In this document: piece by piece, positions 1 through 7,391 of the stretch | How the letters are laid out: each line of letters starts with the position of its first letter | Position numbering within the stretch: position 1 is the first letter of the stretch | Source: Phycisphaerales bacterium UBA7812 | Lineage (GTDB): Bacteria; Planctomycetota; Phycisphaerae; Phycisphaerales; UBA1924 | Direction of reading: 5' to 3' | DNA: 18,250 nt | Assembly: GCA_002480345.1 (NCBI GenBank) | Contig: DLBY01000012.1 | Location: 2,664 to 20,913 of the forward strand | Position numbers and translations under genes: made by a program | Notes under the pieces: model-generated | The model's database searches: none | What the model saw: only the letters and a program-made list of their open reading frames with translations | What the model was told of the DNA's origin: nothing

Positions 1-618
1 CTTGAGGATGTCGTTCTGGATCGTGCCGGTGAGCTGCTCGGGCGCGACGCCCTGCTCCTCCGCGGCGACGATGTAGAGCGCCATCACCGGCAGCACCGCC
101 CCGTTCATGGTCATCGAGACGCTCATCGTGTCGAGCGGGATGCCGTCGAACAGCGTGCGCATGTCGCGGATCGAATCCACCGCGACGCCCGCCATCCCGA
201 CATCGCCCGCGACGCGCGGATGATCCGAGTCGTACCCCCGGTGGGTCGCGAGGTCGAAGGCGATGCTCAGCCCCCGCTGCCCCGCCGCGAGGTTCCTGCG
301 GTAGAACGCGTTGGACTCCTCCGCGGTCGAATACCCCGCGTACTGACGGATGGTCCACGGACGCAGCGTGTACATCGTCGCGTAGGGGCCCCGGATGAAC
401 GGGGGCAACCCCGGCATCGTGTCCAGGTCGGTGATGCCCGCGACATCCTCGGCGAAATAGGCCCGCTTGATCGGGATCCCCTCGGGGGTGTCGACATCGA
501 AGTCCCGGGGATCGGACCCGGTCTGTGCGCGCACCGCGGTCCGCCAATGTTCGGGCGCATCGTCGGACGGGGTGAGGGCGGGCAGTTCCGTCGTTGCGAA
601 ATCGGGGATTGCCGTCAC
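1..618 (-). CDS. mutB: Methylmalonyl-CoA mutase large (catalytic) subunit, N-terminal 206 residues
   Basis: This is the beginning of the catalytic subunit of adenosylcobalamin-dependent methylmalonyl-CoA mutase, which interconverts (R)-methylmalonyl-CoA and succinyl-CoA in the cytoplasm. The reading frame runs off the left window edge, so the C-terminal half, including the B12-binding DxHxxG motif, is not visible. The visible part carries hallmark stretches of the family: GPYATMYTLRPWTIRQYAG near residue 80, STAEESNAFYRRNL near residue 100, AFDLATHRGYDSDHPRV near 120 and SMTMNGAVLPVMA near 170. The start is a GTG at 616-618. It overlaps the stop of the upstream small-subunit gene as GTGA and has an AAGGAG ribosome site 7 bases before it. 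No ATG gives a fuller N-terminus. The four-base overlap implies translational coupling and equal production of the two subunits. The identification is secure; the GTG start is likely. Confidence 0.95.
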   Translation of the reverse strand, partial: MTAIPDFATTELPALTPSDDAPEHWRTAVRAQTGSDPRDFDVDTPEGIPIKRAYFAEDVAGITDLDTMPGLPPFIRGPYATMYTLRPWTIRQYAGYSTAEESNAFYRRNLAAGQRGLSIAFDLATHRGYDSDHPRVAGDVGMAGVAVDSIRDMRTLFDGIPLDTMSVSMTMNGAVLPVMALYIVAAEEQGVAPEQLTGTIQNDILK

Positions 619-2762
619 GGGAGGACTCCTTCCTCGTGCATGAGATCGCGCAGCGTCTCGAGCACATCGCATCCCATGAACACGAACCGATCGACCCCGG
701 CATTCCGGTAGACGAGTTCGTGATCCCCGGGGCGGCCCGCGAGCACCACCGTGCGCGCGCCCTCGGCGTGGAGCATCGGGACGAGTTGCGGGATGAGCTC
801 CGGGTACCGCTCGTCGGCGGCGCAGACCACCGCGATGTGCCCACCGGAGTGGGCGTGGAACGCCCTGAAGGCTTCGATGCTGCCCGCGGCGTCGGGTGCG
901 GCGCTGGTCGCGCGCACCTCGAACCCGCCGGCCTCGAAGAAGCCCGTGACGAAATCCAGGCGCGCGGCGTGCTCGCCGGACGGACCGACGGGGACGAGAC
1001 AGACCACGGGGCGGCAGCCGTGCGCCTCGGCGAACGCATCGCTCGCGTCCCGTATTCTCTCGAACGGCTCGGCGTAAGGATGCGGCGCGAGCGGCTGGAT
1101 GCGGGTCGGCTCGCATCCCGTGTTGATCGCGTCGGCGAGTTCGGGCATCGAGACCCCGGCGCGGAGGGCCCGGGTCAAGAGATCGAACCGATCGGTTGAC
1201 CATGTCTCTCGCCGGACCCGCTCGACCACTTCGCTCGATCCAGGCTCAACGGTGCGTTTCGCGAGACGCGCGATCGCGGACGCGGCGAGTTCGCGCGGGT
1301 CCTGGCTCGTGCGCACGGGGATGGGCTCCTCGGGGAGCGGGAACTCGCTGACACCCGTGACCTTCTGTGCGCGGTTCGCGATGTCGCGCAGGCGCGCAGC
1401 GTACGACTCGGTGAGCTGCTCGGCGATCAGCCCGGTGCGGAGCGCGTGGGGCATCCCACCCGCGTCCTCGATCGATCGGAAGATCGTCCACGCGGCCTTC
1501 GCGAGCTCGTCTGATAGGCTCTCGAGGTACCACGACCCGCCCGCCGGATCGAGGACGGCGCCGATGTGCGACTCCTCGCTCAAGATCGTCAGCGTGTTAC
1601 GGGCGATGCGTCGGGCCATCGCGTCGGGTGCCCCCAGAGGTTCGTCGAAGGGCACGCTGACAAGCGTGTCGGCGCCCCCCACCCCCGCGGCGAAGCACGA
1701 GGCGGTATTGCGGAGCATGTTCACCCAGGGATCCCGATGGGTGAGCGAACGCCGCGCTGTGCGGACCTCGATGCGCCCCCGGCGAGCCTCCTCGGGCACA
1801 CCGCACGCGGCGAGGACCGCGGACCAGAGCCGCCTCGCGGCGCGGAGTTTCGCGATCGCGAGGAAGATATTGCACGAAAGACTGACGCGGAAGACGATCT
1901 GCCTCGCCGCGACGGGGGGCCCGAGCCCCCGGCGTTCCATCGCGCGCAGGTAGGTCAGACCGGTCGCGATCGCGTAGGCGAGGTCCTGCGCCGCCGTCGC
2001 GTTCGCCTCGTGGTACGGGGAGGTGTCCACGCGCACGGCGGTGGAGCCGGGGAGGTGCTGCGCTGTCCATCCCGCGAGCACGGCGAGGCGGTCGAGCATC
2101 GCGTCCACCGGCGCGGGGAGCTTCCCGGAGCGGGCGAGTTCCGCGAGGGGGTCGGCGTTAAAGGCGAATCGTGCTTTCCCCGTCGACACACCGTGCTTCT
2201 CGGCGAACGCGCGCGTGAGAGCCGCGGCTTCGATGAACGCGCTGCGAGGCGAGAGGGCGAGAACAATCCCGTCGAGATGCACGCCCTCGAGCGCCCGGCA
2301 GAGATCGTCAACGCAGAGCAGCATGGCGCCGGATTGCGAGGCGCCCCCCGGGCCCTCGGAGACCGCTGGATTCAGGACGATGTCGATCGAGGTCGCGCCG
2401 TGCTCGAGATCGTCGAGGATCGCGCGGTTGAGCGCGTCCGGCTCGGGCTCGGCTCGCTCCTCGCGGCGGTCCCAGCCCCCCTGCACGGCGCCGAGTGTCG
2501 TGCCGCCTCGTACGAAGGGCGGGATTCCCGGTGCGCCGGTCGGATCGTTCGCGTGGGCCCAGTCCCGCGCCGAGTAGAGGGGCTGGATGCGGAGCCCCTC
2601 GTGCGTTCGTGTGACGAGTTTCTTGTCGAAGGGCGCCCCGTGCAGATCACGCTGCGCGGCGGCGCGCCAGGCTTCCGGGGTCGCGTCGGACCAGACGGGG
2701 CTGGTCGGTGTCGCGCGTGTCGAGGCGTGGATCGAGGGGTCTTCCGGTTCGCTTGCGGACAT
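615..2762 (-). CDS. mutA: Methylmalonyl-CoA mutase small (non-catalytic) subunit
   Basis: This is a 715-residue homologue of the mutase large subunit that pairs with it in the heterodimeric enzyme. The N-terminal two thirds are a TIM-barrel mutase domain: the interface-type start WSDATPEAWRAAAQRDL lies near residue 24, and QPLYSARDWAH and PPFVRGGTT follow near residues 58-88. The C-terminal region, from about residue 580 on, looks like a cobalamin-binding fold, but the DxHxxG motif that ligates B12 is missing; the equivalent place reads GPSGEHAARLDF. This degeneration is the known signature of the non-catalytic subunit. Family members are commonly somewhat shorter (roughly 620-640 residues from memory), so this one is on the long side. 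The ATG at 2760-2762 has a GAGGTG ribosome site. The stop overlaps the GTG of the downstream catalytic subunit. The acyl-CoA synthetase gene lies 129 bases upstream in the same direction. Confidence 0.93.
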   Translation of the reverse strand: MSASEPEDPSIHASTRATPTSPVWSDATPEAWRAAAQRDLHGAPFDKKLVTRTHEGLRIQPLYSARDWAHANDPTGAPGIPPFVRGGTTLGAVQGGWDRREERAEPEPDALNRAILDDLEHGATSIDIVLNPAVSEGPGGASQSGAMLLCVDDLCRALEGVHLDGIVLALSPRSAFIEAAALTRAFAEKHGVSTGKARFAFNADPLAELARSGKLPAPVDAMLDRLAVLAGWTAQHLPGSTAVRVDTSPYHEANATAAQDLAYAIATGLTYLRAMERRGLGPPVAARQIVFRVSLSCNIFLAIAKLRAARRLWSAVLAACGVPEEARRGRIEVRTARRSLTHRDPWVNMLRNTASCFAAGVGGADTLVSVPFDEPLGAPDAMARRIARNTLTILSEESHIGAVLDPAGGSWYLESLSDELAKAAWTIFRSIEDAGGMPHALRTGLIAEQLTESYAARLRDIANRAQKVTGVSEFPLPEEPIPVRTSQDPRELAASAIARLAKRTVEPGSSEVVERVRRETWSTDRFDLLTRALRAGVSMPELADAINTGCEPTRIQPLAPHPYAEPFERIRDASDAFAEAHGCRPVVCLVPVGPSGEHAARLDFVTGFFEAGGFEVRATSAAPDAAGSIEAFRAFHAHSGGHIAVVCAADERYPELIPQLVPMLHAEGARTVVLAGRPGDHELVYRNAGVDRFVFMGCDVLETLRDLMHEEGVLP

Positions 2763-2838
2763 GGCTGCACCTCAGTGCCGCCGCGACCGGGGTCTCAGGC
2801 CGAGCCGCGGGGGCTCAGAGCCGAAGAAGATCAACACT

Positions 2839-2862
2839 ATTTTATCCGGTATCCATACCCGG
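2839..2862 (-). promoter_or_regulatory. Possible promoter/operator in front of mutAB
   Basis: The 129-base gap between the acyl-CoA synthetase and mutA is otherwise GC-rich but holds a short AT-rich island. On the minus strand it reads as a near-perfect palindrome (GGTAT-GG-ATACC, at 2848-2859) directly followed by TAAAAT (2839-2844), which resembles a -10 box. No convincing -35 box stands at the right spacing. A palindrome touching a -10-like element could be a repressor site. A small hairpin (GAGCC/GGCTC, 2802-2816) lies between it and mutA. This is suggestive only. Confidence 0.3.
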
Positions 2863-2891
2863 GACTCCTGCCTGACGGGAAAGAACGCGGA

Positions 2892-4679
2892 TCAGACCGC
2901 CGTCGCGGGCTGCTTGGGTGCATCGGCCTTGGGGGCGTATTGCTCGACGGGGAGCGGGGCTTGCTCGCCCCCCGCTTCGCGCCAGCGGACGACGGCGTCG
3001 GCCATGCGTCGCTTCTGGATCTTCCCCGTCACGGTCATCGGGAATTCAGAGACGATCCAGACCTGCGCAGGGATCTTGAAGTGCGCGATCTTGCCCTTTG
3101 CCCACTCGCGGAGTGCCTGCGGATCGAGCGTCGCGCCGTTGCGCGGGTGGACCCACATCGCGACTTCCTCGCCCAGTTTCTCGTGGGGAACCCCGAACAC
3201 GGCGGCCTGCTCGATATCCGGATGCTCGAAGTAGAACGCTTCGATCTCCGCGGGGTAGATGTTCTCCCCTCCTCGGATGATCATGTCCTTAAGGCGACCG
3301 GTGATCGCGATGTACCCGTCGGCGTCCATCGTGCCCAGGTCCCCGGTGTGGAGCCAGCCCGCGGTGTCGATGGTGCGGGATGTCTCGTCCGGCTGTGCGT
3401 AGTACCCGCGCATGGTGTTGTAGCCGCGGATGCAGACCTCGCCCTGCTCGTCGATGGGGAGGGTGCGGCCCGTCGCGGTGTCAACGATCTTGCATTCCTG
3501 GTGCTCGATCGGGCGTCCCACGGTGCGGAGCCGACGCTCGACGGAGTCGTCCGGGAGCGTGAGGGTCGCGATGGGCGATGCCTCGGTCTGCCCGTACCCG
3601 ATGAGGATGTCCCGGCAGCCCATGACCTCGCGGACCCGGTGCATGAGCTCGGGGGGGCAGGGTGCGCCCGCCATGATGCCGGTCCGGAGACTGGAGAGGT
3701 CGAGCGAGGGGAAATCGGGGTGGTCGAGCTCCGCGGCGAACATCGTGGGGACGCCGTGGATGATCGAGCAGCGTTCATCGGCGATCGCGTGGAGCGTAGC
3801 GCCGGCTTCGAAGTGGTCTCCCGGGATGACGAGGCACGCGCCGGTCGCGACGCAGACCAGGTTGGACACGACCATCCCGAAGCAGTGATAGAACGGGACG
3901 GGGACGCACAGGCGGTCCCGCTCGGTCATGCGCATCGCGAGGGCGATGAAGCGGGCGTTGTTGACGATGTTGAAGTGGCTGAGCACGACCGCCTTGGGGA
4001 AGCCCGTCGTCCCCGATGTGAACTGGATATTGATGGGGTCATCGGGATCGAGCTCGTCGCGTCGGTTGTTCATCGCCTCGGGGGTGACGGATTGGCTCGC
4101 GTCCAGGAATTCCGCCCACGCCGGGATGCGCGGCGCAAAGCGCTCCCGGCGGTTGATATCCGCGGGGTCGTAGACAACAAGCCCGCGGAGATGAGGGAAC
4201 AGGTGCGCATCGAGGCGGGTGGAATCGCCCGCCTCGGACGGCCCTTCGGCCTCGGGGACGAGCTGGCGGATCATGCCCAGATAGTCCGACGAGCGGAACG
4301 AGGGCATGAGAAAGACGAAGTTGATCTGCGCGAGGCGCAGCGCGTGGCGGAGCTCGGAGAGCCGGTAGGCGGGGTTGATGTTGACCAGCAGCGCCCCGAC
4401 ACGGGCGGTCGCGAGTTCGAGCGCGAGCCACTCGATGGTGTTCACACCCCAGATGCCGACGCGATCCCCCCGCGCAACGCCCATCGCGACGAGCGCCCGG
4501 GAGACGCGCTCGACAAGCGCATCGAGCTCGCGATAGGTCAAGCGGCGGTCCTGATGGAGGCTGACGACCGCCTCGCGATCGGCGTGCGCCGTCGCGGTCC
4601 GGCGGAAGGTGTCGTCGACGGTTTCGTGCAGCAGCGGGACGGTGCCGCCGTGATGGAGATAGGACCGGGTCAGCGTCAT
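2892..4679 (-). CDS. AMP-forming acyl-CoA synthetase (fatty-acid/medium-chain type)
   Basis: This is a 595-residue member of the ANL superfamily. It activates a carboxylic acid with ATP to an acyl-adenylate and then transfers it to CoA. The motifs are intact and in order (numbering from this start): the phosphate-binding loop TSGTTGFPK at 221-229, YGQTE at 362-366, GWLHTGDLG at 441-449, the hinge and A8 region GRLKDMIIRGGENI at 461-474, and the catalytic lysine of TGK near 553. The GGENIYPAEIE form and the overall sequence fit the medium/long-chain fatty acid or 2-methyl-acyl ligase group; the true substrate cannot be read from sequence. The ATG at 4677-4679 was chosen because a perfect AAGGAGG lies 7 bases upstream. 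A frame open to 4754 would add 25 residues rich in charge and without family resemblance, and would run across a -10-like TATAAT. The location next to methylmalonyl-CoA mutase suggests a role in propionate or odd/branched acid use. Confidence 0.9.
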   Translation of the reverse strand: MTLTRSYLHHGGTVPLLHETVDDTFRRTATAHADREAVVSLHQDRRLTYRELDALVERVSRALVAMGVARGDRVGIWGVNTIEWLALELATARVGALLVNINPAYRLSELRHALRLAQINFVFLMPSFRSSDYLGMIRQLVPEAEGPSEAGDSTRLDAHLFPHLRGLVVYDPADINRRERFAPRIPAWAEFLDASQSVTPEAMNNRRDELDPDDPINIQFTSGTTGFPKAVVLSHFNIVNNARFIALAMRMTERDRLCVPVPFYHCFGMVVSNLVCVATGACLVIPGDHFEAGATLHAIADERCSIIHGVPTMFAAELDHPDFPSLDLSSLRTGIMAGAPCPPELMHRVREVMGCRDILIGYGQTEASPIATLTLPDDSVERRLRTVGRPIEHQECKIVDTATGRTLPIDEQGEVCIRGYNTMRGYYAQPDETSRTIDTAGWLHTGDLGTMDADGYIAITGRLKDMIIRGGENIYPAEIEAFYFEHPDIEQAAVFGVPHEKLGEEVAMWVHPRNGATLDPQALREWAKGKIAHFKIPAQVWIVSEFPMTVTGKIQKRRMADAVVRWREAGGEQAPLPVEQYAPKADAPKQPATAV

Positions 4680-4718
4680 GGACGGCCTCCTTCCGGCTCC
4701 GGACGGAGCCCGAGTCCT

Positions 4719-4724
4719 ATTATA
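4719..4724 (-). promoter_or_regulatory. Candidate -10 box of the acyl-CoA synthetase gene
   Basis: On the minus strand this reads TATAAT, a perfect match to the sigma-70 -10 consensus, inside a locally AT-rich patch of an otherwise GC-rich sequence. It would place transcription start about 30-35 bases before the chosen ATG at 4679. No good -35 hexamer is seen 16-18 bases upstream (the place reads CCCAAA), so the promoter may rely on an activator or on another sigma factor. Confidence 0.45.
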
Positions 4725-4969
4725 GACCTTTCCATCTTCTTTTTGGGCTGACACAGGAATTTGGGCAAAGAACCGGCTTTTCGGCCGAGCCAGCGTCCCG
4801 GCGGTCTATTCCGTGGTGCGTTTGCTGTAGCGATCATGCCCAGCGCTTACAGATACCAATCGCGAGCGGCCGTCGGCCGGTGGTTGGCGAATCCGGGGGG
4901 CTTGGCTCGCGAGGGTGACCGTCTATCTTCGCGCTCACGCGTGCGCGCTGCGGCACCGCGCAGGCGGTT

Positions 4970-5000
4970 GCGCCCCGCCGACTGTGATCGGGCGGGGCGC
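4970..5000 (-). terminator. Strong GC hairpin, likely 3' end of the Tad minus-arm transcript
   Basis: GCGCCCCGCC (4970-4979) and GGCGGGGCGC (4991-5000) form a perfect 10-base-pair stem with an 11-base loop. It starts 94 bases beyond the stop of the last minus-arm gene, which is where a terminator would be expected. There is no T run after the stem on the minus strand; a T-rich stretch precedes it instead. It is therefore not a textbook intrinsic terminator and could act by pausing, with Rho, or as a transcript-end stabiliser. Confidence 0.5.
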
Positions 5001-5094
5001 AGAAAAGAAGCCCCACGCGACGAGGATCGTGCACGGGGGCTGTTGGTCGTTTACGGCATGCGAGCGATCTCCCCGGGCGGGAGAACACGGGTGA

Positions 5095-5817
5095 TCACTC
5101 GACGGGGACAGACACCGTTGTCGTCTGCTCGGAATCCGAGCCGCCCTGCCGGTTCGCGAAGGCGAACGCGCTGGGCTCGTTGCCCTGGCGGATGTCGTTC
5201 GCGGCCGCGAAGTAGGAACTCGACTTCTCGATATCCCCGCGGGCTTCCGCGACGACCCCGAGGTTCCAGAAGACCTCCTCGGGGGGGAGCACGGCGGCCC
5301 ACGCGCTGAACGCGCCGTCGTAGTTGCCCTGCATCGCGTGGCTCACCGCGAGGTTCGCGTGGTACCGCGCCTCCGACGGGTCCTGGGCCGCGGCCGCGGC
5401 GAACGCGGCGCTCGCCTCGGCGTACGAGCCCTCGCGGAGGAGGAGCACGCCCAGGTTGTTGGCGATGACCGCGTCCTCGGGCGCCACATTGTGCGCCATG
5501 CGCAGGACATTGCGGGCGTCCTCGAACCGGGAGACCCCGATGTACATGTCCGCGAGTTCGACATACGCGGGGAGGTAGTCGGGCGAATCGTTGAGCACGC
5601 GGAGGAGCACATACTCCGCCTGGTCGGTGCGGCCGTTCTCGTGGATCAGCTTCGCCATCATGTGGAGCGTGCGCGGCGTGGGGGGACGATCGGCGCCGGA
5701 GCCGAACGCGTCCGCCTGGCGGTTGGCGGACTGGCACCCGGTGAGGGTGGCGCCCGCGAGCGCGAGCGCACCGGCGATGGGGAGCAGGCGGTTGGTCGTG
5801 TTGGAAAGCAGGCGCAT
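5095..5817 (-). CDS. tadD: TadD-like TPR lipoprotein of the Tad pilus
   Basis: This is a 240-residue lipoprotein. Residues 1-27 are a signal peptide ending in the lipobox LTGC, with the lipidated cysteine at 28. From about residue 50 to 213 there are four to five tetratricopeptide repeats, seen as recurring pairs such as AYVELADMYI, ANNLGVLLLREGSYAEA, YHANLAVSHAMQGNYDGA and FWNLGVVAEARGDIEKS. The tail (215-240) is polar. In Tad systems TadD is a TPR lipoprotein needed for assembly and thought to help the secretin reach or stay in the outer membrane; that role is taken from the family. The ATG at 5815-5817 was chosen because it has AGGAGG 8 bases upstream and begins the signal peptide; the frame is open further upstream but there it only mirrors the neighbouring gene. 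It is the last gene of the minus arm, 88 bases after the CpaD-like gene. Confidence 0.85.
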   Translation of the reverse strand: MRLLSNTTNRLLPIAGALALAGATLTGCQSANRQADAFGSGADRPPTPRTLHMMAKLIHENGRTDQAEYVLLRVLNDSPDYLPAYVELADMYIGVSRFEDARNVLRMAHNVAPEDAVIANNLGVLLLREGSYAEASAAFAAAAAQDPSEARYHANLAVSHAMQGNYDGAFSAWAAVLPPEEVFWNLGVVAEARGDIEKSSSYFAAANDIRQGNEPSAFAFANRQGGSDSEQTTTVSVPVE

Positions 5818-5905
5818 CGTCTTGTCCTCCTGTCGGGGCCTCGCTGGTCCCGTTGTCGCGTGAGTCCTCGCGGTTGGTGCGGTGGTCGGTGTGGTCTGCG
5901 GCGGA

Positions 5906-6433
5906 TTACTTCCCGACGCTGCGGTGGATGTCGTACGGCTCGTCGGAACTCGGGCGGACATAGTCCTCGGCGGCGCGGGTCGACCGCTTGCCGGCGCCGG
6001 TGTAGAGATCGTGCTGGATGTCGAGGGACGCCATTGGGACGCCCTCCTGGGCGAGCCAGCCGCGGACGGTGCGGAGCCGATCGGCGAACAGCGCATCGTC
6101 TGCCTCACCCTGGCGGACGGTGAGCACGCCCCCGCCGTGCTTGATGTAGTGGTCGCGGAGCACGCCCAGGTCGCGCTCGGCGCGGGGGGTGAGGGCGGTG
6201 GTGCCCTGGACGAAGTGGTGCGACCAGATGGTGTGCTGACGCGTGATCGCGTTCTCGACCTGCTGGCCCTGGTAGGTGTTGATCAGCCAGGCGTTGGTGT
6301 CGCGCCGGGCGTCGTCGTTCCACTCGATTGTGGACAGATCGGATCGCCCGCTCTGGCAGCCGACCAGCGCGAGGCCCGCGAGAGCGAGCAGCGCGACGGG
6401 CCCTGTCATCCGGTTGAGCTTCGAGTCCTTCAC
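5906..6433 (-). CDS. Small Tad-locus lipoprotein, CpaD-like
   Basis: This is a 175-residue lipoprotein. Residues 1-25 form a signal peptide that ends in the lipobox LVGC, with the cysteine at 26. The mature part has the pattern TTALTPRAERDLGVLRDHY (79-96), then a short beta-like stretch GGVLTVRQG, then a helix ADRLRTVRGWLAQEGVP (117-133) and near the end AEDYVRPSSDEP (155-166). This order resembles CpaD, the Tad pilus lipoprotein of alphaproteobacteria, in which a similar helix-strand-helix unit is followed by a conserved DLVRPR-type end; the region is also loosely OmpA-like. The match is by eye and weak, so no symbol is assigned. The start is GTG (6431-6433) with AGGAGG 6 bases upstream; an internal ATG at codon 9 has no such site. 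The gene sits between tadC and tadD, 24 bases after tadC. Confidence 0.6.
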   Translation of the reverse strand: MKDSKLNRMTGPVALLALAGLALVGCQSGRSDLSTIEWNDDARRDTNAWLINTYQGQQVENAITRQHTIWSHHFVQGTTALTPRAERDLGVLRDHYIKHGGGVLTVRQGEADDALFADRLRTVRGWLAQEGVPMASLDIQHDLYTGAGKRSTRAAEDYVRPSSDEPYDIHRSVGK

Positions 6434-6457
6434 GGCACACCTCCTGGCTCCGAACGA

Positions 6458-7375
6458 TCAGTTCGAGAGCAGTTCCACCATCTTGATCGCGGCGGGTCCG
6501 GCCGAGACGACCAGGACCACCGGGAAGATGAAGATCACCATCGGCAGCAGGAGCTTGATCGCCATCTTCTCTGCCGATTCCTCCGCCTTCTGGCTCCGCG
6601 CCTCCCGCATCGTCTCCGCGAAGGTCCGCAAAGCGTCCGCGACTGAGGTCCCGAACTTATCGGCCTGGCTGATGATCGATGACAGGTTGGCGAGGTCGTC
6701 GGCGCCGGAGCGGTCCGCCATGCTCTTGAGCGCATCGGATCGCTTGGCGCCCAGAAGCATCTCGAGGTTGACGAGTTGCATCTCGTCGGCAAGCGCCTGG
6801 CTCGCCTCGCCCATCTCCTCGCTCGTCGAGTTCCAGGCCTGGTCCATGCCCATGCCGGCGCTGACGCAGACCTCGAGCAGGTCGATCGCGTTGGGCAGCG
6901 CGTGCCGGATCTCCTGGGTGCGCTTCTTAACCTTCTGCCCGAGGATCAGGTTCGGGATCATCGAGATCACCGCGGCGGCGCCGACGACCACCAGCACGCC
7001 CATGCCCATCGAGACCCTCATTTGGATCGCGATCAGCAGGCCCAGGCTGAGCCCGATGACCATGCTGGAGATCTTGATCCCGAAGAAGAGCTCGGGGGCG
7101 CCGCGCTGGTTGTACCCCGCGCGGGCGAGCGTGGCTTTCAGCTTGGGGCTGGGCCCTCCGAGCACGGAGAGCCCGCCGATGCGTTCGAGCAGGTCGGTCA
7201 ACGCGTTGGGCTTCTCGTCGGCGACCGCCTCGGCGAACGCGCCCTCGCCCTTGATCTGCTCCAGGCGCTCGTTGAGCGCCTTGCGGTCCTTGTTGCCCAG
7301 CAGGAGCACGATCGAACCGGCGATGCCGACGATCGCGAAGACGAGAACGGGGATGAGCATTTCGACTGGGGGCAC
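6458..7375 (-). CDS. tadC: Tad pilus inner-membrane platform protein TadC
   Basis: This is a 305-residue polytopic protein of the type II secretion F (GspF/PilC) family. There is one N-terminal membrane helix (7-27), a cytoplasmic segment, two helices near 100-142, the T2SF domain from about 155 to 290 with LPNAIDLLEVCVSAGMGMDQA (160-180), and a C-terminal helix (276-297). With TadB it forms the inner-membrane platform on which the CpaF motor acts. The start is GTG at 7373-7375 with an AGGAAGG ribosome site about 10 bases upstream; the first ATG lies five codons inside and is too far from that site. It follows tadB by 16 bases and is clearly co-transcribed with it. Confidence 0.92.
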   Translation of the reverse strand: MPPVEMLIPVLVFAIVGIAGSIVLLLGNKDRKALNERLEQIKGEGAFAEAVADEKPNALTDLLERIGGLSVLGGPSPKLKATLARAGYNQRGAPELFFGIKISSMVIGLSLGLLIAIQMRVSMGMGVLVVVGAAAVISMIPNLILGQKVKKRTQEIRHALPNAIDLLEVCVSAGMGMDQAWNSTSEEMGEASQALADEMQLVNLEMLLGAKRSDALKSMADRSGADDLANLSSIISQADKFGTSVADALRTFAETMREARSQKAEESAEKMAIKLLLPMVIFIFPVVLVVSAGPAAIKMVELLSN

Positions 7376-7391
7376 GGTCCGCTCGCCTTCC

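Larger units (their letters stand above)
4680..5094. other. 415-base gap between the Tad minus arm and the acyl-CoA synthetase
   Basis: No gene is supported here. The stretch holds the ribosome site and -10-like box of the acyl-CoA synthetase at its left end and a strong GC hairpin (4970-5000) downstream of the tadD-like gene at its right end. The frames that are open across it have no recognisable protein and no ribosome site. No tRNA or repeat is seen in 4760-4960. Confidence 0.6.

Noticed and set aside
1566..4751. A plus-strand frame open for about 1060 codons across mutA and the acyl-CoA synthetase.
   Set aside because: It lies antisense to two securely identified genes, its translation is Arg/Gly/Asp/Val-rich low-information sequence with no family, and such open antisense frames arise from GC-rich third codon positions.
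4680..4754. A longer start for the acyl-CoA synthetase at 4754.
   Set aside because: The extra 25 residues do not resemble the family and would be encoded across a TATAAT box, while the ATG at 4679 has a perfect AAGGAGG.
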